A stretch of 64,000 bases of DNA from Pantoea coffeiphila (GCF_016909495.1 NZ_JAFBFW010000009.1:91902-155901), one strand, 5' to 3'; positions 49,869 through 61,229 are shown, counted from the stretch's first letter. Numbers and translations: made by a program. Notes: generated by a model from the letters alone, not told the origin.

Positions 49869-51358
49869 TGCCGCGCCTGCTTCAGCTGTTCGGCCACCTG
49901 CTGCAGGCTGTCCTCAACGCGGGCCAGCCAGTCATCGCTGATAAACAGGCAGCGGTGGTGCTGGCTGAACAGCGTGCGCTGGGCACGAAGTTGGGTATCC
50001 AGCTCATCCAGCGCCTGAATAATCTCTTCCGGCAGCGCCTGCTGGAGTTTACCGGGTAGCATCAGCCGCGTGCTTTGCAGACTGATATCACGCAGCGTCA
50101 GACACTCCTGAGCATCCACGTGCAGATCCAACATCTGCGCAAAGCCGATGCCATTCAGCTTTCCGCGTACCTCTCCCCCTTTTTGCAGCCAGTGATGCAG
50201 CGCCTCGCGGGCCAGAGTAACGTGCGTAACCTGCATATCATGCAGCGTCAGCGGTTTTTGCAGCATCAGGGTCAGTTCATCGGCCGACAGCGCCGCGGGC
50301 AGTTCGAAGTGCGGCTTGCGGCTGAACATGCCGCCGTGTTTCTCTAGGCGAATGGCCTGCTCCACGCTCTGCTGCTGCTGAAGCGCCAGGCGGCGGGTGT
50401 TAATCTGCTGGAGTTTGATCAGGATCGGCTGCTGCTGCCACGCCTGCTGGGTCAGCAGATTATCAATTTCGCGATCCAGCAGTTTCATCGAATTCACGTC
50501 ATGCCACAGGCAGTCTTTCAGCAGGATCAGATCGATCGGCGCGATAGAATTGCGCCCGCTGTAAAAGGCGCTGGCTTGCAGCAGATGAATGGCTTTTTTC
50601 CAGCGGCGGTCGGAGATATATGGCGCTTCTGGCTGATTTTCTAACTGCTGGCGCAGCTGGAATATCAGCTCGAAGACATCATCCGGCAGGTTCACTTTGG
50701 TAATGCCCTGCTGCCAGGCCAGATATTCCTCGTCGCTGATGCACAGTGATTCCGCCACCGGATTCTGATTTTCATCCTGCTGGTGGGTCAGCAGGCTGCG
50801 GAAATTCTGCTTCTCGTGGACGTTATCCAGCCACAGGCGGATCAGCATGCGGTCATACAGCGCTTCCAGCCCGCTGTCCGCCTCCGGCAGTTCGTTAGAG
50901 GCTGTCACCAGCAGCCGCATCGGGATTTTTTCTTCGTTGTCGCCGTTGCGGAAACGGCGTTCGTTAATGGCGGTCAACAGAGTATTGAGGATTGCCGGGC
51001 CGGCTTTCCAGATCTCATCCAGGAAGACGATTTCCGCATCGGGCAAGTAGCCTTTGGTCAGACGCTGATAGCGGCCTTCATCCTTCAGAGCCTGAATGGA
51101 CAACGGGCCAAACACCTCTTCCGGCGTTGAGAAGCGGGTCATCAGATACTCAAAGGCGCGGGAGTGCTGAAAAGCAAACTTCAGGCGTCGGGCGATCAGG
51201 CTCTTGGCGATGCCCGGTGGCCCCAGTAAAAAAACGCTTTCGCCACATAGCGCGGCAAGAAGGCAGAGCCGAATCGCGTGATGGCGTTCGTAAAGTCCTT
51301 TCTCTAATGCATTGCTCAGGCGGGAAATACGCTCCGCCAGTAGGTGAGACTGGGCCAT
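49865..51358 (-). CDS. ravA: MoxR-type AAA+ ATPase RavA
   Basis: The 497-residue hexameric ATPase has Walker A GPPGIAKS (in [19 protein letters not shown]), Walker B VFLDEI and sensor [11 protein letters not shown], plus the C-terminal LARA and discontinuous triple-helix parts, all as in E. coli RavA. It binds the lysine decarboxylase LdcI and ViaA. The frame opens at TTG 51364, but ATG 51358 (MAQSHLLAE) corresponds to the E. coli start. It is divergent from kup. Confidence 0.95.
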   Translation of the reverse strand: MAQSHLLAERISRLSNALEKGLYERHHAIRLCLLAALCGESVFLLGPPGIAKSLIARRLKFAFQHSRAFEYLMTRFSTPEEVFGPLSIQALKDEGRYQRLTKGYLPDAEIVFLDEIWKAGPAILNTLLTAINERRFRNGDNEEKIPMRLLVTASNELPEADSGLEALYDRMLIRLWLDNVHEKQNFRSLLTHQQDENQNPVAESLCISDEEYLAWQQGITKVNLPDDVFELIFQLRQQLENQPEAPYISDRRWKKAIHLLQASAFYSGRNSIAPIDLILLKDCLWHDVNSMKLLDREIDNLLTQQAWQQQPILIKLQQINTRRLALQQQQSVEQAIRLEKHGGMFSRKPHFELPAALSADELTLMLQKPLTLHDMQVTHVTLAREALHHWLQKGGEVRGKLNGIGFAQMLDLHVDAQECLTLRDISLQSTRLMLPGKLQQALPEEIIQALDELDTQLRAQRTLFSQHHRCLFISDDWLARVEDSLQQVAEQLKQARQ

Positions 51359-51628
51359 AATCAAACATCCATCCTTTTTCTACGGTCAGGCCAGCATCGT
51401 GGCTGGCGAGCGCAAACACTACTGACTATGATGCTTGAAAGAGTTGATAGCAGTCAGCTTTTTTATTATCAAAGGGTGACACTGGCCATTGAAGTTAGTT
51501 CCGATTGGGCGATATCCCGTCAATAAACAATAGGCATTCGTGATGAATCATGCATACTGTGCGCTTTTTGATAGCCAGGTAAACTGTGCGCAATCCCGCG
51601 CTGGCCGGCTGCAACAAAAGATTAACCT

Positions 51629-53497
51629 ATGAGCTCTGACAAAAAGCAGTCCCTTGGTGCCGTTACTCTTGCCGCAATCGGCGTGGTCTACGGTGATATC
51701 GGTACCAGCCCGCTGTATACCCTGCGCGAATGTCTGTCGGGACAGTTCGGCTTTGGCGTAGAGCGCGATGCGGTATTTGGTTTCCTCTCCCTGATCTTCT
51801 GGCTGTTGATTCTGACGGTATCCCTCAAGTACATCACCTACGTCATGCGCGCGGATAACGCCGGTGAGGGCGGTATTCTGACGCTGATGTCGCTGGCCGG
51901 GCGCAATACCGGTGGGCGGGCAACTGCGATCCTGCTGATTATGGGCCTGATTGGCGGCAGCTTCTTCTATGGCGAAGTGGTGATAACCCCTGCCGTATCG
52001 GTACTGTCGGCGATAGAAGGGCTGGAGATTGCCGCACCGTCGCTCGACAGCTATATCGTCCCGCTGGCCATCGCGGTACTGACCCTGCTGTTTGTGATTC
52101 AGAAACACGGTACGGGCATTGTGGGTAAGCTGTTTGCGCCAGTGATGCTGGTGTGGTTTATCGTACTGGCGGTGCTGGGTGCGCGCAGCATTCTCAATAA
52201 CCCGGATGTACTGCAGGCGATGAATCCTTACTGGGCGGTTCACTTCTTCATTGAATATAAAACCGTGTCCTTCTTTGCGCTGGGTGCCGTGGTGCTGGCG
52301 ATTACCGGGGTGGAAGCGCTGTATGCGGATATGGGCCACTTTGGCAAATTCCCTATCCGACTGGCGTGGTTTATCGTGGTGCTGCCGTCGCTGGTGCTGA
52401 ACTATTTCGGCCAGGGCGCGCTGCTGTTGGCACATCCTGAAGCCATCAAAAACCCGTTCTTCCTGCTGGCACCTGACTGGGCGCTGATCCCGCTGCTGCT
52501 GCTGGCGACTCTGGCTACGGTGATCGCCTCTCAGGCGGTGATTTCCGGGGTATTCTCACTCACGCGTCAGGCCGTGCGTTTAGGCTATCTGCCGCCGATG
52601 CGTATTGTTTACACCTCAGAGCAGGAATCCGGCCAGATCTATATTCCGGTGATCAACTGGCTGCTGTTTGTTGCCGTAGTCATCGTGATTATCGGCTTCA
52701 AGCACTCCAGCAACCTCGCTGCGGCCTACGGTATTGCGGTGACGGGCACCATGGTGCTGACGGCCATTTTGTGTACAACCGTGGCGATCAAGAACTGGCA
52801 CTGGAATCGCTATCTGGCGCTGCTAATCCTCGTGGCCATGCTGTGTATTGATGTGTCACTGTTCTCGGCCAACCTGGTGAAGGTTTTCTCCGGCGGCTGG
52901 CTGCCGCTGGCGCTGGCGCTGGTGATGTTTGTAATTATGACCACCTGGAAAAGCGAACGCTTCCGCCTGCTGCGCCGTATGCATGAGCACGGCAATTCGC
53001 TGGAGGCGATGATCGCCTCGCTGGAGAAATCGCCGCCGGTCAGGGTGCCGGGAACCGCAGTGTATATGTCGCGCGCGCTGAACGTGATCCCCTTTGCCAT
53101 GCTGCATAATCTTAAGCATAACAAGGTACTGCATGAACGCGTGGTGCTGCTGACGCTGCGTACCGAAGATGCGCCGTACGTGCATAATGTGAAACGCGTG
53201 ACCATTGAGCAGCTTTCCCCGACCTTCTGGCGCGTGGTGGCCAGCTACGGCTGGCGCGAAACGCCAAACGTCGAGGAGATCTTCCACCGCTGCGGTCTGG
53301 AAGGGCTGAGCTGCCGGATGATGGAAACTTCGTTCTTTATGTCCCACGAATCGCTGATTATCGGTAAACGGCCGTGGTATCTGCGGCTGCGCGGCAAGCT
53401 GTTCCTGATGCTGCAAAAGAACGCCCTGCGCGCGCCGGATCAGTTTGAAATCCCGCCTAACCGGGTGATTGAGCTGGGTACGCAGGTCGAAATATGA
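51629..53497 (+). CDS. kup: low-affinity potassium transporter Kup
   Basis: The 622-residue protein has exactly the E. coli length, with 12 membrane helices and a cytoplasmic C-terminal part of about 180 residues. The family start [20 protein letters not shown] and [19 protein letters not shown] are clear. It imports potassium with protons and matters at low pH. The 264-base gap to ravA holds its promoter, which was not pinned down. A hairpin follows the stop codon. Confidence 0.97.
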   Translation: MSSDKKQSLGAVTLAAIGVVYGDIGTSPLYTLRECLSGQFGFGVERDAVFGFLSLIFWLLILTVSLKYITYVMRADNAGEGGILTLMSLAGRNTGGRATAILLIMGLIGGSFFYGEVVITPAVSVLSAIEGLEIAAPSLDSYIVPLAIAVLTLLFVIQKHGTGIVGKLFAPVMLVWFIVLAVLGARSILNNPDVLQAMNPYWAVHFFIEYKTVSFFALGAVVLAITGVEALYADMGHFGKFPIRLAWFIVVLPSLVLNYFGQGALLLAHPEAIKNPFFLLAPDWALIPLLLLATLATVIASQAVISGVFSLTRQAVRLGYLPPMRIVYTSEQESGQIYIPVINWLLFVAVVIVIIGFKHSSNLAAAYGIAVTGTMVLTAILCTTVAIKNWHWNRYLALLILVAMLCIDVSLFSANLVKVFSGGWLPLALALVMFVIMTTWKSERFRLLRRMHEHGNSLEAMIASLEKSPPVRVPGTAVYMSRALNVIPFAMLHNLKHNKVLHERVVLLTLRTEDAPYVHNVKRVTIEQLSPTFWRVVASYGWRETPNVEEIFHRCGLEGLSCRMMETSFFMSHESLIIGKRPWYLRLRGKLFLMLQKNALRAPDQFEIPPNRVIELGTQVEI

Positions 53498-53502
53498 TGA
53501 AC

Positions 53503-53529
53503 GGGCGCGGTCTGAACATGACCGCGCCC
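53503..53529. terminator. hairpin between convergent kup and qseC
   Basis: GGGCGCGGTC (53503-53512) pairs perfectly with GACCGCGCCC (53520-53529) around a seven-base loop. It lies between the kup stop and the qseC stop. A T-run is missing, so it may act with Rho or as a mutual barrier. Confidence 0.55.
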
Positions 53530-54875
53530 TACAGCCACACCGTCACGACTAATCCACCCTCATCCCGATTCTTCAGCGTGACCCCCATACCGTGCAGCCG
53601 GGCAATATGATGAACGATCGATAATCCCAGGCCGCTGCCGGACTGCTGCTGACCGGGAGGGCGATAGAAACGCTCCCCGATGCGCGGCAGCAGCTCCGCC
53701 GGAATACCCGGCCCGTTATCGCTTATCGTCAGGCTGTTCTCCGTTAGCGCCAGTGCCACCTGGCTACCCTCTGGCGCATAGCGGATAGCGTTATCCAGCA
53801 GATTGCGCACCAGCAGAGCCATCAGCAGCGGGTTTGCCAGCCGTCTGAGCGGTTCTTCCGGTGCATCCAGACTGAGATCGATTCCTTTTTCCCGCGCCTG
53901 TTCATAGTGCTCGACCACGGCCTGCTGCAATAGATACTGCATTTCCAGCGACTGTTTTTGCAGATCCTGGCCATTATCCAGCCGCGAGAGGATCAGCAGC
54001 TGATCCACCAGCCGTGTAGCGCGATCGATACCGATATCCAGATTACTCAGTGCGTGGTGAAGCGCAGCGGTATCGTCGTGGGCCAGCTGTGCCACTTCGG
54101 TCTGGACCTTTAGCGCCGCCAGCGGGCTGCGCAGCTCGTGGGCGGCATCGGAGGTAAAGCGCCGCTCGCGCAGCAGCATCGCACCGATGCGGGCAAACAG
54201 CTGGTTAAGCTCGTCCAGCAGGGGACGAACTTCCTGTGGGACGCGCTCAGCTTCGAGCGGTGCGGCATCATCCGCCGCCCGCTGGCGGAGCTGTTGCGCG
54301 ATGTACTTGAGGGGTTTAAGTTCGTGGCTGACCAGCCAAAGCATCAGTAGCAGCATCACTGGCAGCGCCAGCAGCCAGGGGCTGAGGCTGGCGTGTACCA
54401 GATCGCGGGTCATATCATCGCGGTATTCCCACTCCTGGCCAACCGCTACGATATAGCGACCGTCCGTCGTGGTCAGCCACACCAGCCGCCACATATCGTC
54501 ATCGTCGTTTAACCTGCCGTCGGTGAACCCGTCGCGCTGGTAGCTGAAGGGGAAATCTTTGCCGTTATCCCCGTCATTAAGCAGCATTTTTCCTTCGCGG
54601 CTGAAGACGGCGAAGGCCAGCGCATCATCTTCCTGATCGCCACGATGATGGCGCAGCAGTTTTTTGGTTTTTGGCAGGGTGAGGGGATCGGTGCTTAACC
54701 GCTCGGGATTTATCGCCGCCAGACGTTTGGCAAACAGCATCTGTTGCGTATCGAACAGCTGATTGATGTTGTGCCGCGTTTGCCACCAGCCGCCGATTGC
54801 GGCCGCTCCCCAGCACACAATACTCAGCAGCAGAAAGCCGACCGTCAGGCGCAGGCGCAGGCTTCTTTTTTTCAT
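53529..54875 (-). CDS. qseC: sensor histidine kinase QseC
   Basis: The 448-residue kinase has two membrane helices flanking a periplasmic domain (about 35-165) that contains [19 protein letters not shown], close to E. coli QseC. The dimerisation box [19 protein letters not shown] holds the phosphorylated His, and the ATPase domain has [20 protein letters not shown] and [11 protein letters not shown]. coli QseC responds to autoinducer-3 and catecholamines. It overlaps the qseB stop by four bases. The location near oriC differs from E. coli. Confidence 0.9.
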   Translation of the reverse strand: MKKRSLRLRLTVGFLLLSIVCWGAAAIGGWWQTRHNINQLFDTQQMLFAKRLAAINPERLSTDPLTLPKTKKLLRHHRGDQEDDALAFAVFSREGKMLLNDGDNGKDFPFSYQRDGFTDGRLNDDDDMWRLVWLTTTDGRYIVAVGQEWEYRDDMTRDLVHASLSPWLLALPVMLLLMLWLVSHELKPLKYIAQQLRQRAADDAAPLEAERVPQEVRPLLDELNQLFARIGAMLLRERRFTSDAAHELRSPLAALKVQTEVAQLAHDDTAALHHALSNLDIGIDRATRLVDQLLILSRLDNGQDLQKQSLEMQYLLQQAVVEHYEQAREKGIDLSLDAPEEPLRRLANPLLMALLVRNLLDNAIRYAPEGSQVALALTENSLTISDNGPGIPAELLPRIGERFYRPPGQQQSGSGLGLSIVHHIARLHGMGVTLKNRDEGGLVVTVWL

Positions 54876-55531
54876 AGCGCCCCCAGCGTGTAGCCAACGC
54901 CGTGAACGGTACGGATAAATTCACTGCCGAGCTTTTTGCGCAGGTGATGGATATGCACCTCTACCGCATTACTTGAGACATCTTCATCCCAGCCGTAGAG
55001 CTTTTCTTCCAGCCGGGCGCGGGTTAATACCCGGCCAGGGTTGAGCAGAAACAGCTCCAGCAGTGCCAGCTCGCGCGCTTTCAGTTCCAGCGGCTTGCCG
55101 TCCAGGGTGACGCTGTGGGAAGCCGGTTCCATCATCACCCTGCCGTGCTGCAATATAGGCTGTAGCTGGCCGTGGCGTCGACGGATCAGCGCCTGCAACC
55201 GTGCCGCCACTTCGGTGAGGGCAAAAGGCTTGCACAGATAGTCGTCGGCCCCCTGCTGCAGGCCATCGACCCGCTGCTCAAGGGCATCGCGGGCGGTCAG
55301 GATCAGCACCGGCTCGTCGCGGCCCTGCTGGCGCCACTGGCGCAGGATCTCCAGGCCATCGATCCCCGGCAGGCTGAGGTCCAGCACCACGGCATCGTAG
55401 GGTGCTGCGCTGAGGGCGAGCAGGCCATCATTTCCCTCAGTAAACCAGTCAACGCTAAACCCCAGCTTGCCCAGTCCGGCTTTTATCCCGTCGCCAATCA
55501 GGCGATCGTCTTCAATCAGTAAAATTCTCAT
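54872..55531 (-). CDS. qseB: response regulator QseB (OmpR family)
   Basis: The 219-residue protein has an N-terminal receiver ([20 protein letters not shown], phosphorylated Asp in VLDLSLPG, Lys in LCKPFAL) and a C-terminal winged helix with [20 protein letters not shown]. Length equals E. coli QseB. It is phosphorylated by QseC and controls motility and stress genes, including the divergent ygiW and itself in E. coli. A direct repeat that fits its box lies upstream of ygiW. Confidence 0.92.
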   Translation of the reverse strand: MRILLIEDDRLIGDGIKAGLGKLGFSVDWFTEGNDGLLALSAAPYDAVVLDLSLPGIDGLEILRQWRQQGRDEPVLILTARDALEQRVDGLQQGADDYLCKPFALTEVAARLQALIRRRHGQLQPILQHGRVMMEPASHSVTLDGKPLELKARELALLELFLLNPGRVLTRARLEEKLYGWDEDVSSNAVEVHIHHLRKKLGSEFIRTVHGVGYTLGAL

Positions 55532-55650
55532 CGGCTTATCCTTTGCTGTTAGCGATTTATACGGAATGAGGATGCCGCTTGTACAGGGACGATCGGCGAA
55601 ATTGCCTGAATTTACGCAATAAACAGAAATAAACTCATCAGCTGATGTTC

Positions 55651-55683
55651 CTTAAGATCCTGTTAAGAAGCGTTTGCTTTAAT
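55651..55683 (+). promoter_or_regulatory. ygiW promoter with QseB/PmrA-type direct repeat
   Basis: CTTAAG (55651-55656), five bases, then GTTAAG (55662-55667) match the CTTAA-N6-CTTAA box of QseB/PmrA regulators. TTTAAT (55678-55683) follows ten bases later as a -10, so the box would replace the -35. It lies between the divergent qseB and ygiW genes and points toward ygiW. Confidence 0.65.
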
Positions 55684-55744
55684 CACCCTCAGAGTACATC
55701 CGGCAGTGGAACGCTGCCTCCGTTCAGGAAGAAAGGTGATAAAG

Positions 55745-56149
55745 ATGAACATGAAAAAAACAGCTGCATTACTGGCGATTACCGCTCTGATTTCTACCCC
55801 GGTTCTGGCCGTACAGGGAGGCGGCTTTGTTGATCCGAGTGCACCGACGTCCGTCGTGCAGAAAGGGGGCTTTAGTGGGCCAAATGGTACGATGGTGACC
55901 GTAAAACAGGCCCAGGATATGAAAGACGACGCCTGGGTAACGATGCGCGGTAATATCGAGAAGCGTATCGGTGATGAAGACTATCTGTTTCGCGATGCCA
56001 CCGGCACTATGACGGTAGAGATTGACCACAAGCGCTGGGAAGGCCAGACCGTCGGCCCGAAAGATAATGTCGAACTTCAGGGCAAGTTGGATAAAGACTT
56101 TAACTCCCTTGAGCTGGATGTGAAGCAGATCAGAAAACTCAGTCAGTAA
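55745..56149 (+). CDS. ygiW: YgiW family OB-fold periplasmic protein
   Basis: The 134-residue protein has a Sec signal peptide (cleavage after TPVLA, near residue 22) and the BOF/OB-fold core VTMRGNIEKRIGDEDYLFRD, TMTVEIDHKRW and a final VELQGKLDKDFNSLELDVKQ. E. coli YgiW (VisP) is linked to peroxide and polymyxin stress and virulence. ATG 55745 has AAAGGTG upstream; the frame opens earlier without a ribosome site. Divergent from qseB, as in E. coli. Confidence 0.92.
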   Translation: MNMKKTAALLAITALISTPVLAVQGGGFVDPSAPTSVVQKGGFSGPNGTMVTVKQAQDMKDDAWVTMRGNIEKRIGDEDYLFRDATGTMTVEIDHKRWEGQTVGPKDNVELQGKLDKDFNSLELDVKQIRKLSQ

Positions 56150-56325
56150 GGCTGACTCATTCCCGGCAGCGCGAGCGATAAACTGTTCTTCCAGCATCGG
56201 CGGATAATGCTGTTTGCTGGAGGATTATCTCGCGCTGTTCCGCAAGGCAATCATTCATATCAAAATCCCCCCAACTTTCTTTCTGAAGCCTCTTTGACGC
56301 CGTCAATTCATCTTCGTGCAACGAC

Positions 56326-56341
56326 AGCGAAACGTTTCGAT
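56326..56341. promoter_or_regulatory. distal RbsR operator
   Basis: AGCGAAACGTTTCGAT contains the perfect core CGAAACGTTTCG of the RbsR (LacI-family) operator. It lies 77 bp upstream of the promoter-proximal operator and 28 bp upstream of the -35. A half-conserved CRP-like stretch ending TCACA (56347-56351) adjoins it. Confidence 0.75.
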
Positions 56342-56368
56342 GGCGATCACATTTTCACGATCTGGCGA

Positions 56369-56396
56369 TTGTTTTCCCCTGGCCGTTGCTTAAACT
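56369..56396 (+). promoter_or_regulatory. rbs operon promoter
   Basis: TTGTTT (56369-56374), 16 bases, then TAAACT (56391-56396) form a sigma-70 promoter. Transcription should begin near 56403, inside the proximal operator, so RbsR binding would block it. It reads into rbsD 35 bases further. Confidence 0.6.
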
Positions 56397-56402
56397 GCAG
56401 TC

Positions 56403-56418
56403 AGCGAAACGTTTCGCT
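56403..56418. promoter_or_regulatory. proximal RbsR operator
   Basis: AGCGAAACGTTTCGCT is a perfect 16-bp palindrome matching the E. coli RbsR operator. It covers the predicted transcription start of rbsD. Ribose should release RbsR and allow expression. Confidence 0.85.
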
Positions 56419-56430
56419 CTGGAGTGAAAG

Positions 56431-56850
56431 ATGAAAAAAGGCACCTTACTGAATTCTGATATTTCGTCCGTGGTTTCCCGCCTGGGACATACTGATAGCC
56501 TGACCATCGGCGATGCTGGCCTGCCTGTCCCGCATGGCCCGCAGCGCATCGATCTTGCGCTGACTCACGGTATTCCCAGTTTTTTGCAGGTAACCAAAAC
56601 GGTAACTGAAGAAATGCAGGTTGAGAGCGCCATCCTTGCGGAGGAGATTTTGCAGCACAATCCGCAGCTCCACAGTGAACTGATCGCCCTGCTTGAATCC
56701 TTGCAACAACACCAGGGTAATACCATTAGTATCAGCTATATCAGTCACGAACAGTTCAAACAACAAACACAACGTAGTAAGGCTGTTATTCGCAGCGGGG
56801 AGTGTTCTCCGTATGCGAATATCATCCTTAACGCTGGCGTGACCTTCTGA
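56431..56850 (+). CDS. rbsD: D-ribose pyranase RbsD
   Basis: The 139-residue enzyme interconverts ribopyranose and ribofuranose so that RbsK can act. Length and sequence match E. coli RbsD, including the catalytic His20 in [15 protein letters not shown] and [26 protein letters not shown] stands seven bases before ATG 56431. It is the first gene of the operon. It has no signal peptide and acts in the cytoplasm. Confidence 0.96.
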   Translation: MKKGTLLNSDISSVVSRLGHTDSLTIGDAGLPVPHGPQRIDLALTHGIPSFLQVTKTVTEEMQVESAILAEEILQHNPQLHSELIALLESLQQHQGNTISISYISHEQFKQQTQRSKAVIRSGECSPYANIILNAGVTF

Positions 56851-56857
56851 GGCCGTT

Positions 56858-58363
56858 ATGCAACCTTTACTGCAACTGAAAGGCATTGAGAAATCCTTCC
56901 CCGGCGTGAAAGCGCTGTCGGGGGCTGCACTTGCCGTTTATCCTGGCCGCGTCATGGCGCTGGTGGGGGAGAACGGTGCAGGTAAATCCACCATGATGAA
57001 AGTCCTGACCGGGATCTACGCTCGCGATGCCGGTAGCTTTGAGTGGTTGGGTAAAGAAACAACGTTCAACGGGCCGAAGGCGTCGCAGGAAGCGGGTATC
57101 GGCATTATCCACCAGGAACTTAACCTGATCCCGCAGCTCAGTATTGCGGAGAATATTTTCCTCGGTCGCGAGTTCGTTAACCGCTTTGGCCGTATTCAGT
57201 GGAAAGCGATGCACGAGAAGGCGGACGCGTTGCTGAAACGCCTGAATCTGCGTTTCAGCAGCCACAAACTGGTGGGCGATCTGTCGATCGGCGACCAGCA
57301 GATGGTTGAGATTGCCAAAGTGCTGAGCTTTGAATCTAAAGTCATCATTATGGATGAGCCAACGGATGCACTGACCGATACGGAAACTGCCTCGCTGTTT
57401 CGCGTGATCAACGAGCTGAAGGCGCAGGGCTGCGGCATTGTGTATATCTCCCACCGCATGAAAGAGATTTTTGAGATTTGCGACGACGTGACTATTTTCC
57501 GCGATGGTCAGTTTATTGCCGAGCGAGAGGTCAACTCGTTAAGCGAAGAGTCGCTGATCGAAATGATGGTCGGCCGCAAGCTCGAAGAGCAGTATCCGCG
57601 CCTGGACAAAGCACCGGGTGATATTCGCCTGAAGGTGGAAAACCTGAGCGGTTCCGGCGTTGATGATGTCAGCTTTACTCTGCGTAAAGGAGAGATCCTT
57701 GGCGTGGCGGGCTTGATGGGCGCTGGCCGTACCGAATTAATGAAAGTGCTGTACGGCGCGCTGCCGCGTTCAGCCGGAACCGTAACTCTGGACGGCAAAG
57801 CGGTAGTAGCGCGTTCGCCAGAAGAAGGGCTGCTCAACGGTATCGTCTATATCTCTGAGGACCGCAAGCGCGATGGTCTGGTGCTGGGGATGTCGGTAAA
57901 AGAGAACATGTCGCTGACCGCCCTGAAGTATTTCAGCCATACCGGCGGTCGTCTGAAGCACGGTGAAGAGCAGCTGGCCGTCGGGGACTTTATCAAGCTG
58001 TTTAACGTGAAAACCCCTTCGATGAATCAGCCTATCGGCCTGCTTTCCGGCGGGAATCAGCAGAAGGTGGCTATCGCCCGTGGCCTGATGACCCGGCCTA
58101 AGGTGCTGATCCTGGATGAACCGACTCGCGGCGTGGACGTTGGCGCGAAGAAAGAGATTTATCAGCTAATTAACCAGTTTAAAGAAGAGGGGCTGAGCAT
58201 CATCCTCGTCTCTTCTGAAATGCCGGAAGTGCTGGGCATGAGCGACCGCGTGCTGGTGATGCACGAAGGTCGCCTGAGCGGTGACTTCCCGATTGAACAC
58301 GCCTCGCAGGAAATTCTGATGGCGGCGGCAGTAGGCAAACAATACAGCGCGGAGCTGGCATAA
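56858..58363 (+). CDS. rbsA: ribose ABC transporter ATPase RbsA
   Basis: The 501-residue protein contains two ABC domains. The first has Walker [10 protein letters not shown], signature LSIGDQQM and Walker [12 protein letters not shown]. The second has a degenerate [14 protein letters not shown], signature LSGGNQQK and [11 protein letters not shown], as usual for RbsA, MglA and XylG. It powers ribose uptake. It starts seven bases after rbsD and three before rbsC. Confidence 0.97.
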   Translation: MQPLLQLKGIEKSFPGVKALSGAALAVYPGRVMALVGENGAGKSTMMKVLTGIYARDAGSFEWLGKETTFNGPKASQEAGIGIIHQELNLIPQLSIAENIFLGREFVNRFGRIQWKAMHEKADALLKRLNLRFSSHKLVGDLSIGDQQMVEIAKVLSFESKVIIMDEPTDALTDTETASLFRVINELKAQGCGIVYISHRMKEIFEICDDVTIFRDGQFIAEREVNSLSEESLIEMMVGRKLEEQYPRLDKAPGDIRLKVENLSGSGVDDVSFTLRKGEILGVAGLMGAGRTELMKVLYGALPRSAGTVTLDGKAVVARSPEEGLLNGIVYISEDRKRDGLVLGMSVKENMSLTALKYFSHTGGRLKHGEEQLAVGDFIKLFNVKTPSMNQPIGLLSGGNQQKVAIARGLMTRPKVLILDEPTRGVDVGAKKEIYQLINQFKEEGLSIILVSSEMPEVLGMSDRVLVMHEGRLSGDFPIEHASQEILMAAAVGKQYSAELA

Positions 58364-58365
58364 CT

Positions 58366-59334
58366 ATGAGTACGCAAACAATCCCTTCACGCCGCCTGAT
58401 CAGTAAGGCATGGCTGCTTGAACAGAAATCGCTGATTGCACTGCTGGTGCTGATCGCCATTGTCTCCAGCATGAGCCCGAACTTTTTCACCGTGGCGAAC
58501 CTGTTCAATATTCTGCAACAGACCTCGGTTAACGCCATTATGGCCGTAGGGATGACGCTGGTTATCCTGACCTCGGGCATCGATCTTTCCGTCGGTTCGC
58601 TGCTGGCGCTGACCGGCGCGGTGGCGGCATCGATCGTTGGCCTGGAAGTGAATGCACTGGTGGCGGTTGCCGCTTCGCTGGCGCTGGGTGCCCTGATCGG
58701 CGGTATTACCGGTACGATTGTCGCGAAAGGCAAGGTTCAGGCGTTTATCGCCACGCTGGTAATGATGCTGCTGCTGCGCGGGGTGACCATGGTGTACACC
58801 AACGGCAGCCCGGTGAATACCGGCTTTAGCGACAATGCGGATCTGTTCGGCTGGTTCGGTATTGGCCGCCCGCTGGGTATTCCAACGCCGGTCTGGCTGA
58901 TGGCAATTGTCTTCTTTGCCGCATGGTACATGCTGCATCACACCCGTCTGGGTCGTTATATCTATGCGCTGGGTGGTAACGAAGCGGCGACCCGTCTTTC
59001 AGGCATCAGCGTGAATCGGGTAAAAATCACCGTTTATGCACTGTGCGGCATGCTGGCCGCGCTGGCCGGAACCATTGAAGTCGCGCGCCTTTCTTCCGCA
59101 CAGCCAACGGCGGGAACCGGCTATGAGCTGGATGCGATTGCGGCCGTTGTACTCGGCGGGACCAGCCTCGCTGGTGGCAAAGGACGTATTATGGGAACGC
59201 TGATCGGTGCGCTGATCCTTGGTTTCCTCAACAACGGGCTGAACCTGCTCGGTGTCTCTTCTTACTACCAAATGATCGTCAAAGCTGTAGTGATTTTACT
59301 GGCGGTGCTGGTAGACAACAAAAGCAGTAAATAA
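58366..59334 (+). CDS. rbsC: ribose ABC transporter permease RbsC
   Basis: The 322-residue membrane protein, one longer than E. coli, has about ten hydrophobic segments, the family motif VGMTLVILTSGIDLSVGSLL and the cytoplasmic loop GGNEAATRLSGISVNRVKI. A homodimer forms the channel for ribose. Its ATG follows the rbsA stop by two bases. It precedes the binding-protein gene by 25 bases. Confidence 0.97.
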   Translation: MSTQTIPSRRLISKAWLLEQKSLIALLVLIAIVSSMSPNFFTVANLFNILQQTSVNAIMAVGMTLVILTSGIDLSVGSLLALTGAVAASIVGLEVNALVAVAASLALGALIGGITGTIVAKGKVQAFIATLVMMLLLRGVTMVYTNGSPVNTGFSDNADLFGWFGIGRPLGIPTPVWLMAIVFFAAWYMLHHTRLGRYIYALGGNEAATRLSGISVNRVKITVYALCGMLAALAGTIEVARLSSAQPTAGTGYELDAIAAVVLGGTSLAGGKGRIMGTLIGALILGFLNNGLNLLGVSSYYQMIVKAVVILLAVLVDNKSSK

Positions 59335-59359
59335 CTGATTACCCTACAGGATTAAGAAC

Positions 59360-60235
59360 ATGAAAAAACTGACTGCACTGGCTTTACTGTTAGGCGCTAC
59401 CCTGAGCACCAATGCGCTGGCAAAAGACACTATCGCGCTGGTGGTATCCACGCTGAACAATCCCTTCTTTGTCTCGCTGAAAGATGGGGCGCAGAAAGAA
59501 GCCGATAAGCTGGGCTATAACCTGGTGGTGCTGGATTCACAGAATAACCCGGCGAAAGAGCTGGCGAACGTGCAGGACCTGACCGTTCGCGGCACTAAGG
59601 TTATGCTGATTAACCCAACCGATTCCGATGCGGTGGGCAATGCGGTGAAAATGGCTAACCAGGCGAACATCCCGGTGATCACGCTTGACCGCGTCGCGAC
59701 GCAGGGCAAGGTTGTCAGCCATATCGCTTCTGACAACCGCGCAGGTGGTAAGCAGGCCGGCGAATATATCGCTCAGAAGCTGGGTGATGGCGCAAAAATT
59801 ATCGAACTGCAGGGAATTGCCGGTACGTCAGCCGCGCGTGAGCGTGGTGAAGGCTTCAAACAGGCCGCCGATGCCCATAAATTTAATATCCTCGCCAGCC
59901 AGCCGGCCGATTTCGACCGCACCAAGGGCCTGAACGTGATGCAGAACCTGCTGACCGCACATCCTGATGTGCAGGCGGTGTTTGCCCAGAATGATGAAAT
60001 GGCGCTGGGTGCACTACGCGCATTGCAAACTGCCGGTAAATCTGGTGTGGTGGTTGTGGGCTTTGACGGCACGCCTGATGGGGTGAAGGCTGTTGAAGGC
60101 GGCAAACTGGCCGCGACCGTTGCTCAGCTGCCGGAGCAGATCGGCTCTATCGGTGTAGAAACCGCTGATAAAGTGCTGAAAGGTCAGAAAGTCGACGCTG
60201 TAAATCCGGTAGACCTGAAGCTGGTCACCAAATAA
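59360..60235 (+). CDS. rbsB: periplasmic ribose-binding protein RbsB
   Basis: The 291-residue precursor has a signal peptide (cleavage after NALA, residue 21), then [20 protein letters not shown] and [20 protein letters not shown], almost identical to E. coli. It delivers ribose to RbsAC and to the chemoreceptor Trg. AGGATT precedes ATG 59360. A stem-loop follows its stop codon. It should be the most abundant product. Confidence 0.97.
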   Translation: MKKLTALALLLGATLSTNALAKDTIALVVSTLNNPFFVSLKDGAQKEADKLGYNLVVLDSQNNPAKELANVQDLTVRGTKVMLINPTDSDAVGNAVKMANQANIPVITLDRVATQGKVVSHIASDNRAGGKQAGEYIAQKLGDGAKIIELQGIAGTSAARERGEGFKQAADAHKFNILASQPADFDRTKGLNVMQNLLTAHPDVQAVFAQNDEMALGALRALQTAGKSGVVVVGFDGTPDGVKAVEGGKLAATVAQLPEQIGSIGVETADKVLKGQKVDAVNPVDLKLVTK

Positions 60236-60255
60236 ATCAAAGAAAAGCATGGCAC

Positions 60256-60275
60256 GCGCCACCCTCGGGTGGCGC
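60256..60275 (+). other. rbsB-rbsK intercistronic stem-loop
   Basis: GCGCCACCC (60256-60264) pairs with GGGTGGCGC (60267-60275) with a tight loop, 20 bases after the rbsB stop. It has no T-run. It likely protects rbsB mRNA and lowers expression of rbsK and rbsR. Confidence 0.6.
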
Positions 60276-60297
60276 ACTTATCTGGACGATTCCCCAT

Positions 60298-61227
60298 ATG
60301 AAAAATACCGGCAAACTGGCTGTTCTTGGCAGCATCAACGCAGATCACATTCTTAATCTGGCGCAGTTCCCGCGCCCGGGTGAAACGGTGATCGGGAAGC
60401 AGTATCAGGTCGCGTTTGGTGGAAAAGGGGCGAACCAGGCCGTAGCTGCCGGACGTAGCGGCGCGGATATTTCCTTTATTGCCTGCGTGGGGCATGACGA
60501 TATTGGTGAACGTATCCGCAGGCAGCTGGCGGACGATCGTATTGATGTGGCACCGGTTATTGCCGTTGAGGGTGAGTCTACCGGCGTGGCGCTGATTTTT
60601 GTCAATGGTGAAGGAGAAAACACCATCGGTATTTATGCCGGTGCGAATGCGGCGTTGACGCCGGAGCGTGTGACTCAGCATCAGCAGGTGATTGCCGACG
60701 CTGACGCATTATTGATGCAGCTTGAGTCGCCGCTGGACAGCGTGCTGGCCGCTGCGCGCATTGCCCATCAGAATCAGACCCGGGTTATTTTGAATCCGGC
60801 CCCGGCAACGGCGCTTTCCGATGAACTGCTGTCGCTGGTGGATATGATTACCCCAAATGAAACAGAAGCGCAGATCCTGACCGGCGTGTCCGTAAACACC
60901 GATGAGGATGCGGCGAAGGCTGCGGCAGTGCTGCATGCTAAAGGGATTGAATCGGTACTGATCACCCTCGGAAGCCGCGGCGTGTGGCTGAGCGAGCAGG
61001 GCAACGGCCAGCGTATTCCTGGATTCCGCGTAGAGGCGGTGGATACGATTGCTGCCGGCGATACGTTTAATGGTGCGCTGATTACCGCACTGCTGGAGAA
61101 AAAGCCGATGGACGAGTCGGTGCGCTTTGCTCATGCTGCCGCGGCTATTGCCGTCACGCGCCACGGTGCTCAGCCCTCCGTACCCTGGCGTGAAGAAATC
61201 GACAGCTTCTTGCAATCGCAGGGGTAA
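60298..61227 (+). CDS. rbsK: ribokinase RbsK
   Basis: The 309-residue PfkB-family kinase makes ribose-5-phosphate. It has the sugar-binding [37 protein letters not shown] and the catalytic [15 protein letters not shown] with the anion-hole GAGD-like motif. Length equals E. coli RbsK. It starts 62 bases after rbsB, past the stem-loop, and is followed two bases later by rbsR. Confidence 0.97.
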   Translation: MKNTGKLAVLGSINADHILNLAQFPRPGETVIGKQYQVAFGGKGANQAVAAGRSGADISFIACVGHDDIGERIRRQLADDRIDVAPVIAVEGESTGVALIFVNGEGENTIGIYAGANAALTPERVTQHQQVIADADALLMQLESPLDSVLAAARIAHQNQTRVILNPAPATALSDELLSLVDMITPNETEAQILTGVSVNTDEDAAKAAAVLHAKGIESVLITLGSRGVWLSEQGNGQRIPGFRVEAVDTIAAGDTFNGALITALLEKKPMDESVRFAHAAAAIAVTRHGAQPSVPWREEIDSFLQSQG

Positions 61228-61229
61228 AC

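Noticed and set aside
56336..56351. possible CRP site in the rbs promoter region
   Set aside because: Only the right half (TCACA) is good; the left half has three of five bases, so it was not called as a feature.
56207..56434. 75-codon frame upstream of rbsD
   Set aside because: It covers the rbs promoter and both RbsR operators and has no domain.
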